The notes: a model not told the origin generated them from the letters alone. A stretch of DNA of 64,000 nucleotides from Rikenella microfusus DSM 15922 (GCF_000427365.1 NZ_KE386488.1:2143882-2207881); one strand, 5' to 3'; shown: positions 7,136 through 16,493, counted from the stretch's first letter. Made by a program: numbers and translations.

Positions 7136-10100
7136 TTACCGGGTATGTGCCTTGATCCATTCGCGGGCATTGACGAAGACTTCGATCCACGGGGTAACCT
7201 CGTCTGCGCTGCGCGGCGCCTCGCTGGGATAATATCCCCAGTTCCAGGGCCGCATGGCGCGTTCCAGGTGGGGCATCATCGCCAGGTGGCGGCCGTCCGC
7301 CGAACAGATGGCCGCGGCGTTATAATCGCTGCCGTTCGGATTCGCCGGATATTCCGGATAAAGGTATTTGATCGGAATATGGTAATGTTCTTCGGCATAC
7401 GGCAGCCGGAACTTGCCTTCGCCGTGCGCCACCCAGATGCCGAGGACGGAATTTTCGAGCGAACGGAGCATCACGCTCGGCGACGGCTGGATTTTCACGC
7501 CCAGGAAGCGGGACTCGAACTTGTGCGAATCGTTGTGCAGCATCTTCGGTTTCTCTTCGTCCGTCTTCGGCGCGATCAGCCCCAGTTCGACCATCAGCTG
7601 GCAACCGTTGCAGATGCCCAGCGAAAGGGTATCCGGCCGGGCATAGAAACGTTCGAGCGCCTCTTTGGCTTTCGGATTGTAAAGAAAGGCCCCGGCCCAT
7701 CCTTTGGCCGAACCGAGCACGTCGGAGTTCGAAAACCCGCCCACGAAAACGATCAGATTCACATCCTCCAGCGTCTCCCGTCCAGAAATCAGGTCGGTCA
7801 TGTGCACGTCTTTCACATCCATGCCCGCCAAGTGCATGGCCCATGCCGTCTCGCGGTCGCATTGGCACCCTTTTTCGCGGATGATGGCCGCCCGGATGCC
7901 CGTCCGGGCCTTACGTTTCGGATCGATACCGTATTGGGCCAACTTGCCGGTGAACGACGCCGGGAACTCGTACCAAAGCGGCTGCTTCTTGTAATTTTCG
8001 TAACGCTCCAGCGCCAGCTGCGGAGTGCTTTGGTTACGGTCGAGCAGGTACGAGGTTTTGTACCACACGTCGCGCATCTTGTCGATGTCGAGCGCGAGTC
8101 GCTCGCAACAGCCGTGGCGCAGGGTGAATTTCCGCGTGCCGTTGACCGTAGCGATTTTCTGTCCGGCCACACCGTATTTGTCGAGTTCGGCAAGCACCGC
8201 CTCCGCATCGGCCACCTGAAGCACGACGGCCGGCTTTTCGCTGAAAAGAAGTTTCACGAGGTCGTCGTTGCGCAGCGGATTGAGGTCCACCTCCAGCCCG
8301 GCCTTGTTCCCGCCGAAAGCCATCTCCAGCAGCGCGGTAATCAGGCCGCCGCCCGAAACGTCGTGTCCGGCCAACACATGCCCCTGTTCGACGAGTTGCT
8401 GCACTGCGTTGAAAGCCTTGGCGAAATACTTCGCATCCCTGACGGTCGGCACGTCGGCCGAAGAACCCACCGCGTTCACCACCTGGGCAAACGCGCTGCC
8501 GCCCAGCAGAAAATCTTCGCCGCCGGTCATATCGACATAGACCAGCGCGCTGCCCGTAGCGCAGTAGTTTTCGTCCAAAGCGGCCTTGACGCATTTCTTC
8601 ACGTCGGAAACCTCCCCGGCCGAGGTGATAATCACCGTCCCCGGCGCCAGAACGACCTGCCCGTCCGGATATTTCTGGGTCATCGACAGGGAGTCTTTCC
8701 CGGTCGGAATGTTGATCCGGAGTTCCAGCGCGAAGTCGCTCGCCGCCTGAACCGCACGGTACAGCCGCGCATCTTCGCCTTCGTTCTTGCACGGCCACAT
8801 CCAGTTGGCGCTCAGCGAAACGCCTTCCAACCCGCCGGAGATCGGCGCGAAGACGATATTGGTCAGCGCTTCGGCGATGGCGAGCACCGAGCCTTTCGCC
8901 GGGTCGGCCATCGCTGCCGCCGGAGCGTGTCCCAGCGCCGTCGCGATACCCTGCCGTCCCTGATAGTCGAGCGCGACCACGGCGCAGTCGTTCAACGGCA
9001 GCTGCAAGGTTCCCGCCGTCTGCTGCATGGCCACGCGGCCCGTTACCGAACGGTCTACCTTATTGGTGAGCCAGTCCTTGCAGGCCACCCCCTCGAGCTG
9101 GAGCACGTCGGCAAGGTAGTCGCCGATTTTTTCCGCGTCGTACGCCGGCGCTTCGTAGGTGTCTATCACCGTATGGTCGGTCATCACCGTGCGCGGCGCT
9201 TCGCCGAACATCGCGCTGAGTTGCAGGTCGATCGGTTTTTCGCCCGTGCGGTTGTCCACGAAGGTGAATTGCATGTCGCCCGTCGTCTCGCCGATCACGT
9301 ACATGGGCGAACGTTCGCGGTCGGCGATCGCGCGCAGCTTGCCGACGTGTTTTTCGTCCATCACCAGCCCCATGCGCTCCTGCGATTCGTTGCCGACGAT
9401 CTCCTTGTCCGAAAGGGTCGGGTCGCCGACCGGCAGTTTGTCGAGGTCGATGCGCCCGCCGGTAGCTTCCACCAGTTCCGAGAGGCAGTTCAGGTGGCCG
9501 CCGGCGCCGTGGTCGTGTATCGAGATGATCGGATTGTCCTTTTCTTCGCTCAGGGCGCGGATGGCGTTATAGGCTCTCCGCTGCATTTCGGGGTTGGAAC
9601 GCTGGATGGCGTTCAGTTCGATGGCGTTGGCGTATTCGCCGGTGGCTACGGACGATACGGCGCCGCCGCCCATCCCGATGCGGTAGTTGTCGCCGCCCAG
9701 CAGGACGACTTTGTCTCCGGCGACGGGTTCGTCCTTGAGCGAATCGGCTTTTTTACCGTAGCCTATGCCGCCGGCGAGCATGATGACCTTGTCGAACCCG
9801 AAAGTTTTGCCGTTCTCCCGGTGTTCGAACGTGTAGAGCGATCCGGTAATGAGCGGTTGTCCGAATTTGTTGCCGAAGTCGGAGGCGCCGTTGGAGGCCT
9901 TGATGAGGATATCCTCCGGGGTCTGGTACAGCCACGGACGTTCGGGGATATTTTTTTCCCAGTTCCGTCCTCCGTCCAGCCGCGGGTAAGCGGTCATGTA
10001 ACAGGCGGTACCGGCCAGCGGAAACGCGCCTTTGCCGCCCGCGATCCGGTCGCGGATCTCGCCGCCGGTGCCGGTGGCCGCACCGTTGAATGGTTCGACG

Positions 10101-10858
10101 GTGGTCGGGAAGTTATGGGTTTCGGCCTTGACGGAGATGACGCTCTCGAAATCCTCGGTTTCGAAATAATCCGGGCCTTCGTGCGACGCCGGGGCGAACT
10201 GTTCGACCACCGACCCCTGCAAAAACGCGCAGTTGTCTTTGTATGCGGAAACCACGCGTCCGGGGTTCGTGGTCGTGGTCTTTTTGATGAGTTTGAAAAG
10301 GGTGTCGGGCTTGGTTTCGCCGTCGATGACGAACTGCCCGTTGAAAATCTTGTGGCGGCAGTGTTCGGAATTGACCTGCGAGAAGCCGAATACTTCGCTG
10401 TCGGTCAGCGGACGGCCGATCTTGCGGGCGAGGTCTTTGAGGTACTGTATCTCGTCGGTATTGAGCGCGAGCCCCTGCTCTTTGTTATAGGCTTCGATAT
10501 CTTCGATGCGGACGATCGGTTCGGGTTCCTTGTCGATGGTGAAGACTTCGCCGTCGATGGTGCGGTACATCCGATTCAGCATCTTGTCGTACTGTGCCGT
10601 TTCGCTGTCCGCGATCCGGAACTCCTCGATGCGCGTGATGCCTTCGATCCCCATGTTCTGGGTGATTTCGACGGCGTTGGTGCTCCACGGGGTAATCATT
10701 TCGCGGCGCGGCCCGATGAAAACGCCGCTTACGGAACTGACGTCGAGCCACTCGGCGCCGCCGAAAAGCCAGCGCAGCTTGTCCATGTCTGGTTTACCGA
10801 GCGCCGTGGTAGCCTGCACGGCATAGATGGTGTTGTCGTTACGGAACAGTAGTATCAT
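7136..10858 (-). CDS. purL: Phosphoribosylformylglycinamidine synthase, single-chain
   Basis: 1240-residue fused PurL: N-terminal FGAM-synthetase halves with AIRS-type repeats (for example HNFPTTVEPFNGAATGTGGE, SIHDHGAGGHLNCLSELVE) and a C-terminal class I glutaminase domain with the nucleophile region LGICNGCQLM. It makes formylglycinamidine ribonucleotide from FGAR, glutamine and ATP in purine synthesis. The large form fits Bacteroidetes and proteobacteria rather than the small PurLQS. I start at ATG 10858 ('MILLFRNDN'), since the upstream extension to 11035 is non-homologous and crosses the -7 box at 10882. Monocistronic, with a terminator at 7073-7102. Confidence 0.96.
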   Translation of the reverse strand: MILLFRNDNTIYAVQATTALGKPDMDKLRWLFGGAEWLDVSSVSGVFIGPRREMITPWSTNAVEITQNMGIEGITRIEEFRIADSETAQYDKMLNRMYRTIDGEVFTIDKEPEPIVRIEDIEAYNKEQGLALNTDEIQYLKDLARKIGRPLTDSEVFGFSQVNSEHCRHKIFNGQFVIDGETKPDTLFKLIKKTTTTNPGRVVSAYKDNCAFLQGSVVEQFAPASHEGPDYFETEDFESVISVKAETHNFPTTVEPFNGAATGTGGEIRDRIAGGKGAFPLAGTACYMTAYPRLDGGRNWEKNIPERPWLYQTPEDILIKASNGASDFGNKFGQPLITGSLYTFEHRENGKTFGFDKVIMLAGGIGYGKKADSLKDEPVAGDKVVLLGGDNYRIGMGGGAVSSVATGEYANAIELNAIQRSNPEMQRRAYNAIRALSEEKDNPIISIHDHGAGGHLNCLSELVEATGGRIDLDKLPVGDPTLSDKEIVGNESQERMGLVMDEKHVGKLRAIADRERSPMYVIGETTGDMQFTFVDNRTGEKPIDLQLSAMFGEAPRTVMTDHTVIDTYEAPAYDAEKIGDYLADVLQLEGVACKDWLTNKVDRSVTGRVAMQQTAGTLQLPLNDCAVVALDYQGRQGIATALGHAPAAAMADPAKGSVLAIAEALTNIVFAPISGGLEGVSLSANWMWPCKNEGEDARLYRAVQAASDFALELRINIPTGKDSLSMTQKYPDGQVVLAPGTVIITSAGEVSDVKKCVKAALDENYCATGSALVYVDMTGGEDFLLGGSAFAQVVNAVGSSADVPTVRDAKYFAKAFNAVQQLVEQGHVLAGHDVSGGGLITALLEMAFGGNKAGLEVDLNPLRNDDLVKLLFSEKPAVVLQVADAEAVLAELDKYGVAGQKIATVNGTRKFTLRHGCCERLALDIDKMRDVWYKTSYLLDRNQSTPQLALERYENYKKQPLWYEFPASFTGKLAQYGIDPKRKARTGIRAAIIREKGCQCDRETAWAMHLAGMDVKDVHMTDLISGRETLEDVNLIVFVGGFSNSDVLGSAKGWAGAFLYNPKAKEALERFYARPDTLSLGICNGCQLMVELGLIAPKTDEEKPKMLHNDSHKFESRFLGVKIQPSPSVMLRSLENSVLGIWVAHGEGKFRLPYAEEHYHIPIKYLYPEYPANPNGSDYNAAAICSADGRHLAMMPHLERAMRPWNWGYYPSEAPRSADEVTPWIEVFVNAREWIKAHTR

Positions 10859-10881
10859 GTGATGGTGTTGATTTCGGTCTT

Positions 10882-10889
10882 CAAATATA
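10882..10889 (-). promoter_or_regulatory. -7 promoter box for purL
   Basis: TATATTTG on the minus strand fits TAnnTTTG and would start transcription about 20 bases before the purL ATG. No clear -33 box. Confidence 0.45.
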
Positions 10890-10993
10890 CGGCTTTTTCC
10901 CGATTTTACGGTTGCGTCGTCGCCGCGCCATGCACAAACTACTTTTGTCGGAATATTTCGGATAACTGCAATTTTATGCTGCCGCCGGTTCCG

Positions 10994-11205
10994 TTTTGTG
11001 CTGCACTCCGAAACCGCGAAGCGGCTCGGGCACAAAATATTACGATTACCATATCCCGTGTCGTGGGCAGGCCTTCTCCTGTGGTGGCTCCGGGCTGGTT
11101 ATGCGGACGATTAACCGGACGGTTGTTTCCAAGGGTCTCCGCTGCGGGAGGCTGCGGCCCGCGCGACCGGGAGGTCGCAAAGGTATTTCCCTGCCTTTTC
11201 CTGGT
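10994..11205 (+). repeat. Repeat cassettes upstream of purL: zeta-like segment and partial gamma
   Basis: 10994-11040 (CGAAACCGCGAAGCGGCTCG and flanks) matches the hairpin segment at 49830-49885 in front of pyruvate kinase. The junction palindrome GATTAACCGGACGGTTG at 11110-11126 follows, and then 11126-11205 (TCCGCTGCGGGAGGCTGCGG) matches cassette gamma at 43370-43420 and 61726-61775. The remaining bases to 11270 look unstructured. Confidence 0.65.
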
Positions 11206-11270
11206 CCGCTCTTGTCAGGGAGGGACCGTAGTCAGCCCGTCCGCGTTGCGGCACAAACCCTGCGATTCCG

Positions 11271-12377
11271 CTATTTCGGCGCTTTCCGGTAAAGATAGAT
11301 GCCGATCGCCGCATAGACGACGTTCGGCAGCCAGACGGCCACCACGGGCGGCATCACGCCGCCTTTGGCGAACTCGCCCGTAAAACGCATCAGGACGATA
11401 TATGTGAAACAGAGCGCGATCCCGACTCCGATATGCAGGCCGGTACCGCCGCGTACCTTGCGCGAGGAGAGCGACACGCCGATGAGGGTCAGCACGAAAG
11501 TCGAGATGGGGTAGGCCCACCGCGAGTAGGCTTCGACCTGAAAGATCGGCACCATGTCCGATCCTTTGGCCTGCTGCTGGCGGATGAAGTGGAGCAGCCG
11601 CACAGAGTTCATGGTCTGCACCAGATCCTGCGTGCGGCCCAGCTCGTCGGCCGTGAGGTTTACGGCCGTGTCCAGCGGCGAGTCGTATTTGGTCAGTACT
11701 TCGCGTTCCCCCTCGTAGTGGCGGGTCAGGTATTTGTTCGCCCGCCAGCGGCCGGTTACCGTGTCGAAACGGGCGTTCTGGGCCTCCAGCGAGCTGACGA
11801 TGTTGCCGCCGTCGTAGGTCTCTATGGCGAAATATTCGGCTACTTTGTTCTGCCCCTGGAATCCCCGGATATAGACGAAAGTGCCGGGTTCCAGCTGGCG
11901 GTAAATATGAGGTTCGTAAACCGATTTGTGTTTTCCCATGTAACGTGTCTCGAAAGCGAGCCGTTTCGCGTTGGCTTCCGGGATCAGGAACAGGTTCAGG
12001 CTCAGGCTCAGCAGCGTGATCAACAGGGCCGACACGAAGTAGGGCCACATCATGCGCCGGAAACTCACCCCGCTCGACAGGATGGCGATGATTTCGGTGT
12101 TGTAGGCCATCTTGGAGGTGAAGAAGATTACTGCGATAAAGGTGAACAGACCGCTGAACTGATTGACGAAATAGGGGATGAAATTGACGTAGTAACCCAG
12201 GATGATTTCGGAGATCGGGGCATGTCCTTCGAGGAAGTCGTCGATCTTTTCGGCCGCGTCGAAGATCACCACGATCAGGATAATCAGCGCGATGGCGAAC
12301 AGGTATGTGCCCAGGAACCGGCGCATGATATACCGGTCGATGATCTGGAGCCGGAGGCTTTTGAGGAATCTAATCAT
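11271..12377 (-). CDS. LptF/LptG-family permease (YjgP/YjgQ)
   Basis: 368-residue inner-membrane protein with membrane segments at about residues 20-45, 65-90, 110-130 at the N-terminus and three more after about residue 280, separated by a ~180-residue periplasmic domain. This is the LptF/LptG topology. These permeases pair with LptB to drive lipopolysaccharide out of the inner membrane. The start is set at ATG 12377 ('MIRFLKSLRLQIIDRYIMRRF'), where the conserved N-terminal helix begins; the longer reading would overlap tgt. It follows tgt by 16 bases, so the two are likely one operon. Whether it is LptF or LptG cannot be told here. Confidence 0.88.
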   Translation of the reverse strand: MIRFLKSLRLQIIDRYIMRRFLGTYLFAIALIILIVVIFDAAEKIDDFLEGHAPISEIILGYYVNFIPYFVNQFSGLFTFIAVIFFTSKMAYNTEIIAILSSGVSFRRMMWPYFVSALLITLLSLSLNLFLIPEANAKRLAFETRYMGKHKSVYEPHIYRQLEPGTFVYIRGFQGQNKVAEYFAIETYDGGNIVSSLEAQNARFDTVTGRWRANKYLTRHYEGEREVLTKYDSPLDTAVNLTADELGRTQDLVQTMNSVRLLHFIRQQQAKGSDMVPIFQVEAYSRWAYPISTFVLTLIGVSLSSRKVRGGTGLHIGVGIALCFTYIVLMRFTGEFAKGGVMPPVVAVWLPNVVYAAIGIYLYRKAPK

Positions 12378-12393
12378 GGTATGTATCCGGTTT

Positions 12394-13524
12394 TCAGAGT
12401 CTCCGTCCCAATTTTTCGACCATTTCCGTTTTCCATGCCGCGAAGTCGCCTGCCACGATATGTCCGCGTGCTTCACGCACCAGCCACAGGTAGAATCCCA
12501 GGTTGTGCAGCGACGCGATTTGCGCCGCCATCATCTCGCCGGCTACGGTCAGATGCCGCAGGTAGGCTTTCGAGTAATGCGTGTCCACGAAAGTGTGGCC
12601 CATGGGATCGATCGGCGAGAAGTCTTCGGCCCATTTCCGGTTCCGGATATTGACGATGCCTTCGGAGGTGAACAGCATCCCGTTGCGGCCGTTGCGCGTG
12701 GGCATCACGCAGTCGAACATGTCCACGCCGCGCTCGATGGCTTCCAGGATATTGACCGGCGTGCCGACCCCCATCAGGTAACGGGGCCGGTCCTGGGGCA
12801 GGACGGCGTTCACTGTTTCGATCATTTCGTACATCACCGGGGCGGGTTCTCCGACGGCGAGTCCGCCGATGGCATAGCCGTCCGCGTCGAACTGCTGTAC
12901 GAATTCGGCCGACTGCCGCCTGAGGTCGGCGTATGTGCACCCCTGTACGATCGGGAAGAGCGACTGGTGGTGACCGTAGGGGCACTCGGTGCGGCGGTAC
13001 CGGTCGAAACACCGTTCCAGCCAGCGCGATGTCCGCGCCCATGATTGGGCGGCGTAACCGTATTCCGCCGTCCCGGGCGGACATTCGTCGAATGCCATCA
13101 TGATGTCGGCCCCGATCAGCCGCTGGGTGTCGATGACGTTTTCCGGCGTAAACAAATGCCGAGAGCCGTCGATATGGGACTGAAAACGGCACCCTTCTTC
13201 GGTGAGTTTACGGATGCCGGTGAGCGAAAAGACCTGAAATCCGCCGCTGTCGGTCAGTATGGGGCGGTCCCACCCGGCGAAACGGTGCAGGCCGCCGGCT
13301 TTGTACAGGGTCTCGGTGCCGGGACGCAGGTAGAGGTGGTAGGTGTTGCCCAGGATGATCTGTGCGCCGACTTCCTCGACCAGGTCGCGGTGGAACACGC
13401 CCTTGACGCTGCCTACGGTGCCGACGGGCATGAAAATGGGGGTGCGTATCTCGCCGTGGTCGGTGCGGAACACGCCGGCTCTTGCCGATGAACGGGGGTC
13501 TGTATGTTCGAGGGTGAATCGCAT
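12394..13524 (-). CDS. tgt: tRNA-guanine(34) transglycosylase
   Basis: 376-residue TIM-barrel enzyme that exchanges G34 for the queuosine precursor in Asp, Asn, His and Tyr tRNAs. Seen are the catalytic-region motifs TDSGGFQVFSL and DMFDCVMPTRNGRNG, plus GGLAVGEP and RYLMGVGTP. The C-terminal zinc region is altered: where the usual enzyme has a Cys-x-Cys-x2-Cys cluster, this protein reads GHTFVDTHYSKAYLRHL with no cysteine, though the later His (SLHNLGFY) is kept. It is the first gene of a tgt-lptF/G pair. Confidence 0.95.
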   Translation of the reverse strand: MRFTLEHTDPRSSARAGVFRTDHGEIRTPIFMPVGTVGSVKGVFHRDLVEEVGAQIILGNTYHLYLRPGTETLYKAGGLHRFAGWDRPILTDSGGFQVFSLTGIRKLTEEGCRFQSHIDGSRHLFTPENVIDTQRLIGADIMMAFDECPPGTAEYGYAAQSWARTSRWLERCFDRYRRTECPYGHHQSLFPIVQGCTYADLRRQSAEFVQQFDADGYAIGGLAVGEPAPVMYEMIETVNAVLPQDRPRYLMGVGTPVNILEAIERGVDMFDCVMPTRNGRNGMLFTSEGIVNIRNRKWAEDFSPIDPMGHTFVDTHYSKAYLRHLTVAGEMMAAQIASLHNLGFYLWLVREARGHIVAGDFAAWKTEMVEKLGRRL

Positions 13525-13544
13525 GCCTTCGGTAAATCAGAACG

Positions 13545-13552
13545 CAAATTTA
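13545..13552 (-). promoter_or_regulatory. -7 promoter box for tgt
   Basis: TAAATTTG on the minus strand fits TAnnTTTG, 21 bases upstream of the tgt ATG. The -33 position is weak. Confidence 0.45.
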
Positions 13553-13639
13553 GGGCTTTTATTCTTTGCGATTCTGCGGCGGGTGCTTTTTACCGATAAA
13601 AAGTTACCCGGTTTTGTCGTATCGGGTCGGGGGACATCT

Positions 13640-13683
13640 TTCCCGATCGGCTCTGCGCTTTCCAGTGCAGAGCCGACCGGGAA
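13640..13683. other. Strong GC hairpin between inverted-end element and tgt
   Basis: TTCCCG.TCGGCTCTGC pairs with GCAGAGCCGA.CGGGAA around a short loop. There is no T tract on either side, so it is not a standard terminator. It abuts inverted-end element copy 2 and may be part of the same repeat insertion. Confidence 0.45.
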
Positions 13684-13703
13684 TGGCGTGCATCGAAATT
13701 ATA

Positions 13704-13842
13704 AAGGTATCGATATACGACTTTACACAGCCCTCGTTTCGGCTCCGGATGGCATGAGGCGGTGCAAACCCGGGTAAAAGGCCCGGAGGGTCCGGCGCGA
13801 GCCGAGAAAACGAAGCAGGGTAAAATAGTATATAATGGCCAT
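13704..13842 (+). repeat. Dispersed inverted-end element, copy 2
   Basis: 139-bp copy with left end 13704-13728 (ATATACGACTTTACAC) and right end 13818-13842 (TAAAATAGTATATAATGGCC). The core GGCATGAGGCGGTGCAAACC is identical to copy 1 over at least 20 bases, followed by CCCGGAGGGTCCGGCGCGAG. Confidence 0.8.
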
Positions 13843-13978
13843 TATCAAAAGCGCGGCGGTGTAATGGGCACGGCTGTCTCGCGATGTATCGGTTTCCCGA
13901 TGGGCTTCGGAAAGGGCGGACGGGGATAACCTTTCCGTTTTGAAAGGTTGCCGGGAGGCGGTATTACCGAAATGAAAA

Positions 13979-14006
13979 GGCCGGCTTCCGAAAAGGGAAG
14001 CCGGCC
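13979..14006 (-). terminator. yajC operon terminator
   Basis: GGCCGGCTTCC-gaaaa-GGGAAGCCGGCC hairpin 23 bases after the yajC stop; minus-strand side continues TTTTCATTTC. Confidence 0.65.
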
Positions 14007-14029
14007 CGTATCGGGTCCTGCGGCCGGGA

Positions 14030-14356
14030 CTATTTCTGCATCATATCCGACGGGTCGCGCATAACCATGCTTTTGGCGATACGGAGTTTCACGCCGTTGT
14101 CCACTTCGATCAGCACCGTGTCGTCGCTCACTTCTTTCACCGTACCGTAGATTCCTCCGGCGGTAACCACTTTGGTGCCGTTTTCCAGCGAGTTGCGGAA
14201 CTTGTTGAGTTCTTTCTGGCGTTTCTGCTGCGGGCGGATCATGAAAAAGTACATCACTACGAAGATCAGTACCATCATCCCGATGAACGACCAGTTGCCG
14301 CCTGCCGGCGCTGCGCCGCCCTGGGCTGCCTGAAGCATGATTGTGTTGAGTGTCAT
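14030..14356 (-). CDS. yajC: Preprotein translocase subunit YajC
   Basis: 108-residue single-span membrane protein, accessory to SecDF-YidC. A short N-terminal tail is followed by a hydrophobic span at about residues 24-42 (WSFIGMMVLIFVVMYFFMIR), then the family motif RPQQKRQKELNKF and a small domain with VVTAGGIYGTVKEV. Length and motif order match YajC. It is the last gene of the nusB-DUF1573-yajC run, 109 bases after the DUF1573 gene, with a terminator behind it. Confidence 0.95.
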   Translation of the reverse strand: MTLNTIMLQAAQGGAAPAGGNWSFIGMMVLIFVVMYFFMIRPQQKRQKELNKFRNSLENGTKVVTAGGIYGTVKEVSDDTVLIEVDNGVKLRIAKSMVMRDPSDMMQK

Positions 14357-14465
14357 GAATTTTGGGTTTTATTTTAGTTGTTTTTATTGTTTCGTCCGTA
14401 AGTATAACGGAATTCCGTGCCGTTTAGTGCAAATGCCGTGCAAATTTCTTCTTTCCGTACTTTTC

Positions 14466-14954
14466 CTACTCGTTTGCGGGCATATAGACCTCGCCGTCCA
14501 GATAGACTGTGGCGCACTGTCGTTCGGCCGTGATGATTTCGATCGATTTGAACTGCTGTCCGTAGCGTCCCCGGCTGTCGAACCGCCAGGTCATGACGAT
14601 CGTATCTCCGGCCGGAATCGGCGCCGGGTCGTAATCGGCTGTCGTGCAGCCGCATCCGGTGATGACCTGGACGATCACCAGCGGTTTGTCCGAAACGTTC
14701 GCCACGCGGAATTTGCCTTCGACCACGTCGCCTTCGGCGATCCGCCCCATGGGAATCGTGTCGTACGACCGTGCGGATACGTAGTCGCCTCGGGCGTCGA
14801 TTCCGGTGCTGTCGGCCAAAGGCAGCGTTACCGTTATGAGGTTCCCCTCCGCCACGGAGTCGGAATTCGAATCGCTGGCCGAGGGGGAAGCGCCGCAGGC
14901 GGCGAGGCTGCCGGTCAGGCAGAGAACGCAAATGCGGAAGATGGATTTACGCAT
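14466..14954 (-). CDS. DUF1573 lipoprotein
   Basis: 162-residue protein with a lipoprotein signal: lipobox LAAC with Cys at residue 20, then a Ser/Asp-rich linker and a DUF1573 Ig-like domain (residues ~65-160) containing the typical GCGCTTADYDPAPIPAGDT text. DUF1573 proteins are exported Bacteroidetes proteins of unknown role. It overlaps the 3' end of nusB by 8 bases, so it is translationally coupled to it, and is followed by yajC. Confidence 0.85.
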   Translation of the reverse strand: MRKSIFRICVLCLTGSLAACGASPSASDSNSDSVAEGNLITVTLPLADSTGIDARGDYVSARSYDTIPMGRIAEGDVVEGKFRVANVSDKPLVIVQVITGCGCTTADYDPAPIPAGDTIVMTWRFDSRGRYGQQFKSIEIITAERQCATVYLDGEVYMPANE

Positions 14955-15939
14955 GGGGCGTGTTTTTTTCTTTCGGAATCGTCGTGTCGATCAGGCCGCG
15001 CCCCGTTTTGGCGATTTTGCCTTCTTCGGTCAGCCAGACGACCACCCGGTCCAGAATCCCGTTCACGAAGACGCTGCTACCGGGGGTGGAGTAGTATTTC
15101 GAGATTTCGATGAATTCGTCGAGGGTCACTTTCACGGGGATGGTCGGGAACTGGACGAGTTCGGTGATGGCCGCCAGCATGATGATTTTGTCCATGAACG
15201 CGATGCGGTCGAAGTCCCAGTTCTGGGTGAATTTGTCGATGTACCCGAAGTATTCCTCGTGGCTGACCAACGCCTTGCGGAACAGGGTTTCGACATATTC
15301 CTTGTCGTCTTCGTTCTTGTACATCGGCATGACGTCCAGATCGGCCGAGTTTTCGTTCAGGAAACCGATGGTCCGTATGGCGAGGCCCAGACAATAGGAG
15401 ATGTCGTCGATCCAGAACATCGACATCTCTTCCAACGCCTCTTCGAAATAGTCGTTGTCTTCGATATGGGTCGAGAGGAAGTCGGTCACCAGCCTGCGGT
15501 CGGCGGCGAAAGCCTCCCGGCTGTCCGCCGGCGCCGCGGCTTCCATATATCGCTTGTAGTACGGTGCGGCGACCATATCCTGGTAGAGCCGTTTGATCAG
15601 CGCCTGCTGGCCCTGCCATCCCGCTTTGTAACGGGTCATGGCGTCCGCGAGCGTCGTGCTTTCCTCGATGCGGGCGATCACGCGGTTGTCCACGAAGCGC
15701 CGGTTCGGGTGCAGGTCTTCTTCGGTGGGCATCAGTTTGGCCTGTCCGATGGCGATCCTTTCGCGGGCCACTTCGGCGACTTCGCCTATCAGGGCGATCA
15801 TCATCAGGTATAGTTCGTAGCTCTTGCGGATACTGGCCGACAGTTCCTTTTCGGAACGGATCAGCGAATCCTCGCCCGATTGAAAGTAGCTGTAAAGCGA
15901 TTTGACGGTCTTGATACGAAGCAGTCGGCGACTAAGCAT
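14947..15939 (-). CDS. nusB: Transcription antitermination factor NusB, long Bacteroidetes form
   Basis: 330 residues, about twice the classical NusB. The C-terminal ~130 residues (from 'YVETLFRKALVSHEEYFGYID' on) form the NusB helical RNA-binding domain, ending in LDEFIEISKYYSTPGSSVFVNG, which matches the 'NEaVELAKkYs...FVNGvLd' end of NusB. The N-terminal extension starting MLSRRLLRIKTVKSLYSYFQ is characteristic of Bacteroidetes orthologues. NusB with NusE promotes rRNA antitermination. First gene of a nusB-DUF1573-yajC unit. Confidence 0.93.
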   Translation of the reverse strand: MLSRRLLRIKTVKSLYSYFQSGEDSLIRSEKELSASIRKSYELYLMMIALIGEVAEVARERIAIGQAKLMPTEEDLHPNRRFVDNRVIARIEESTTLADAMTRYKAGWQGQQALIKRLYQDMVAAPYYKRYMEAAAPADSREAFAADRRLVTDFLSTHIEDNDYFEEALEEMSMFWIDDISYCLGLAIRTIGFLNENSADLDVMPMYKNEDDKEYVETLFRKALVSHEEYFGYIDKFTQNWDFDRIAFMDKIIMLAAITELVQFPTIPVKVTLDEFIEISKYYSTPGSSVFVNGILDRVVVWLTEEGKIAKTGRGLIDTTIPKEKNTPHA

Positions 15940-16021
15940 GTGAAACGACGGTATATGGTAATGTACGGTGAAAAAAAGGATTCCGCCGCGATCGAGCCTG
16001 CGGAACCTCGGTGCGTGTATG

Positions 16022-16243
16022 TCAATATTCGTCTTCGTTGAAGAAGAAGTCGTCTTTGCTCGGATAGTCCGGCCAGATGTCTTCGATGCTTTCGTAGATC
16101 TCTCCTTCGTCTTCGATCTCCTGCAGGTTCTCGATCACTTCCAGCGGGGCGCCCGAACGGACGGCATAGTCGATCAGCTCGTCTTTGGTGGCGGGCCAGG
16201 GCGCATCTTCGAGTTTGGATGCCAGTTCAAGTGTCCAGTACAT
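16022..16243 (-). CDS. DUF2795-domain small protein
   Basis: 73-residue acidic protein, MYWTLELASKLEDAPWPATK at the N-terminus, with the DUF2795 pattern 'A.WPATKDELIDYA...APLEVIENLQEI'. It is highly conserved across Bacteroidetes in my experience, but no function is established. No signal peptide or membrane span. It stands alone between nusB (83 bases downstream on the same strand) and a repeat-filled gap. Confidence 0.85.
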   Translation of the reverse strand: MYWTLELASKLEDAPWPATKDELIDYAVRSGAPLEVIENLQEIEDEGEIYESIEDIWPDYPSKDDFFFNEDEY

Positions 16244-16358
16244 AGTTCTCGCGTATTTGTTTACTCTCTCATCTCCGGCGGGCCTGCGGCCCCGGTGGTT
16301 CCGGAATTCGCAAAAGTAATATTTTTTTCGGGATACGTTCTTTCCTGTATATTATTTT

Positions 16359-16493
16359 TGGCGGCGATATTACGATTTTACACAAGTTTTCCGACACACT
16401 CTCTTCGGCTCTGCGCCGGACGGCTTCCAGCCGTCGGGGGGGGCGGCGCGAGCTGAAAGAACCATGCAGTATAAAATAGCATATAATTACCTT
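16359..16493 (+). repeat. Dispersed inverted-end element, copy 3
   Basis: 135-bp copy: left end 16359-16383 (GATATTACGATTTTACAC), right end 16469-16493 (ATAAAATAGCATATAATTAC). The core is shorter and differs: CTGCGCCGGACGGCTTCCAG pairs with itself, then a G run and GGCGCGAGC. The gap from 16494 to 16764 that follows shows no gene I can support. Confidence 0.72.

Noticed and set aside
7145-10852. A 1235-codon open frame antisense to purL
   Set aside because: It mirrors the codon pattern of purL on the opposite strand, as is common in GC-rich genes. It has no recognisable domain and purL is unmistakable.
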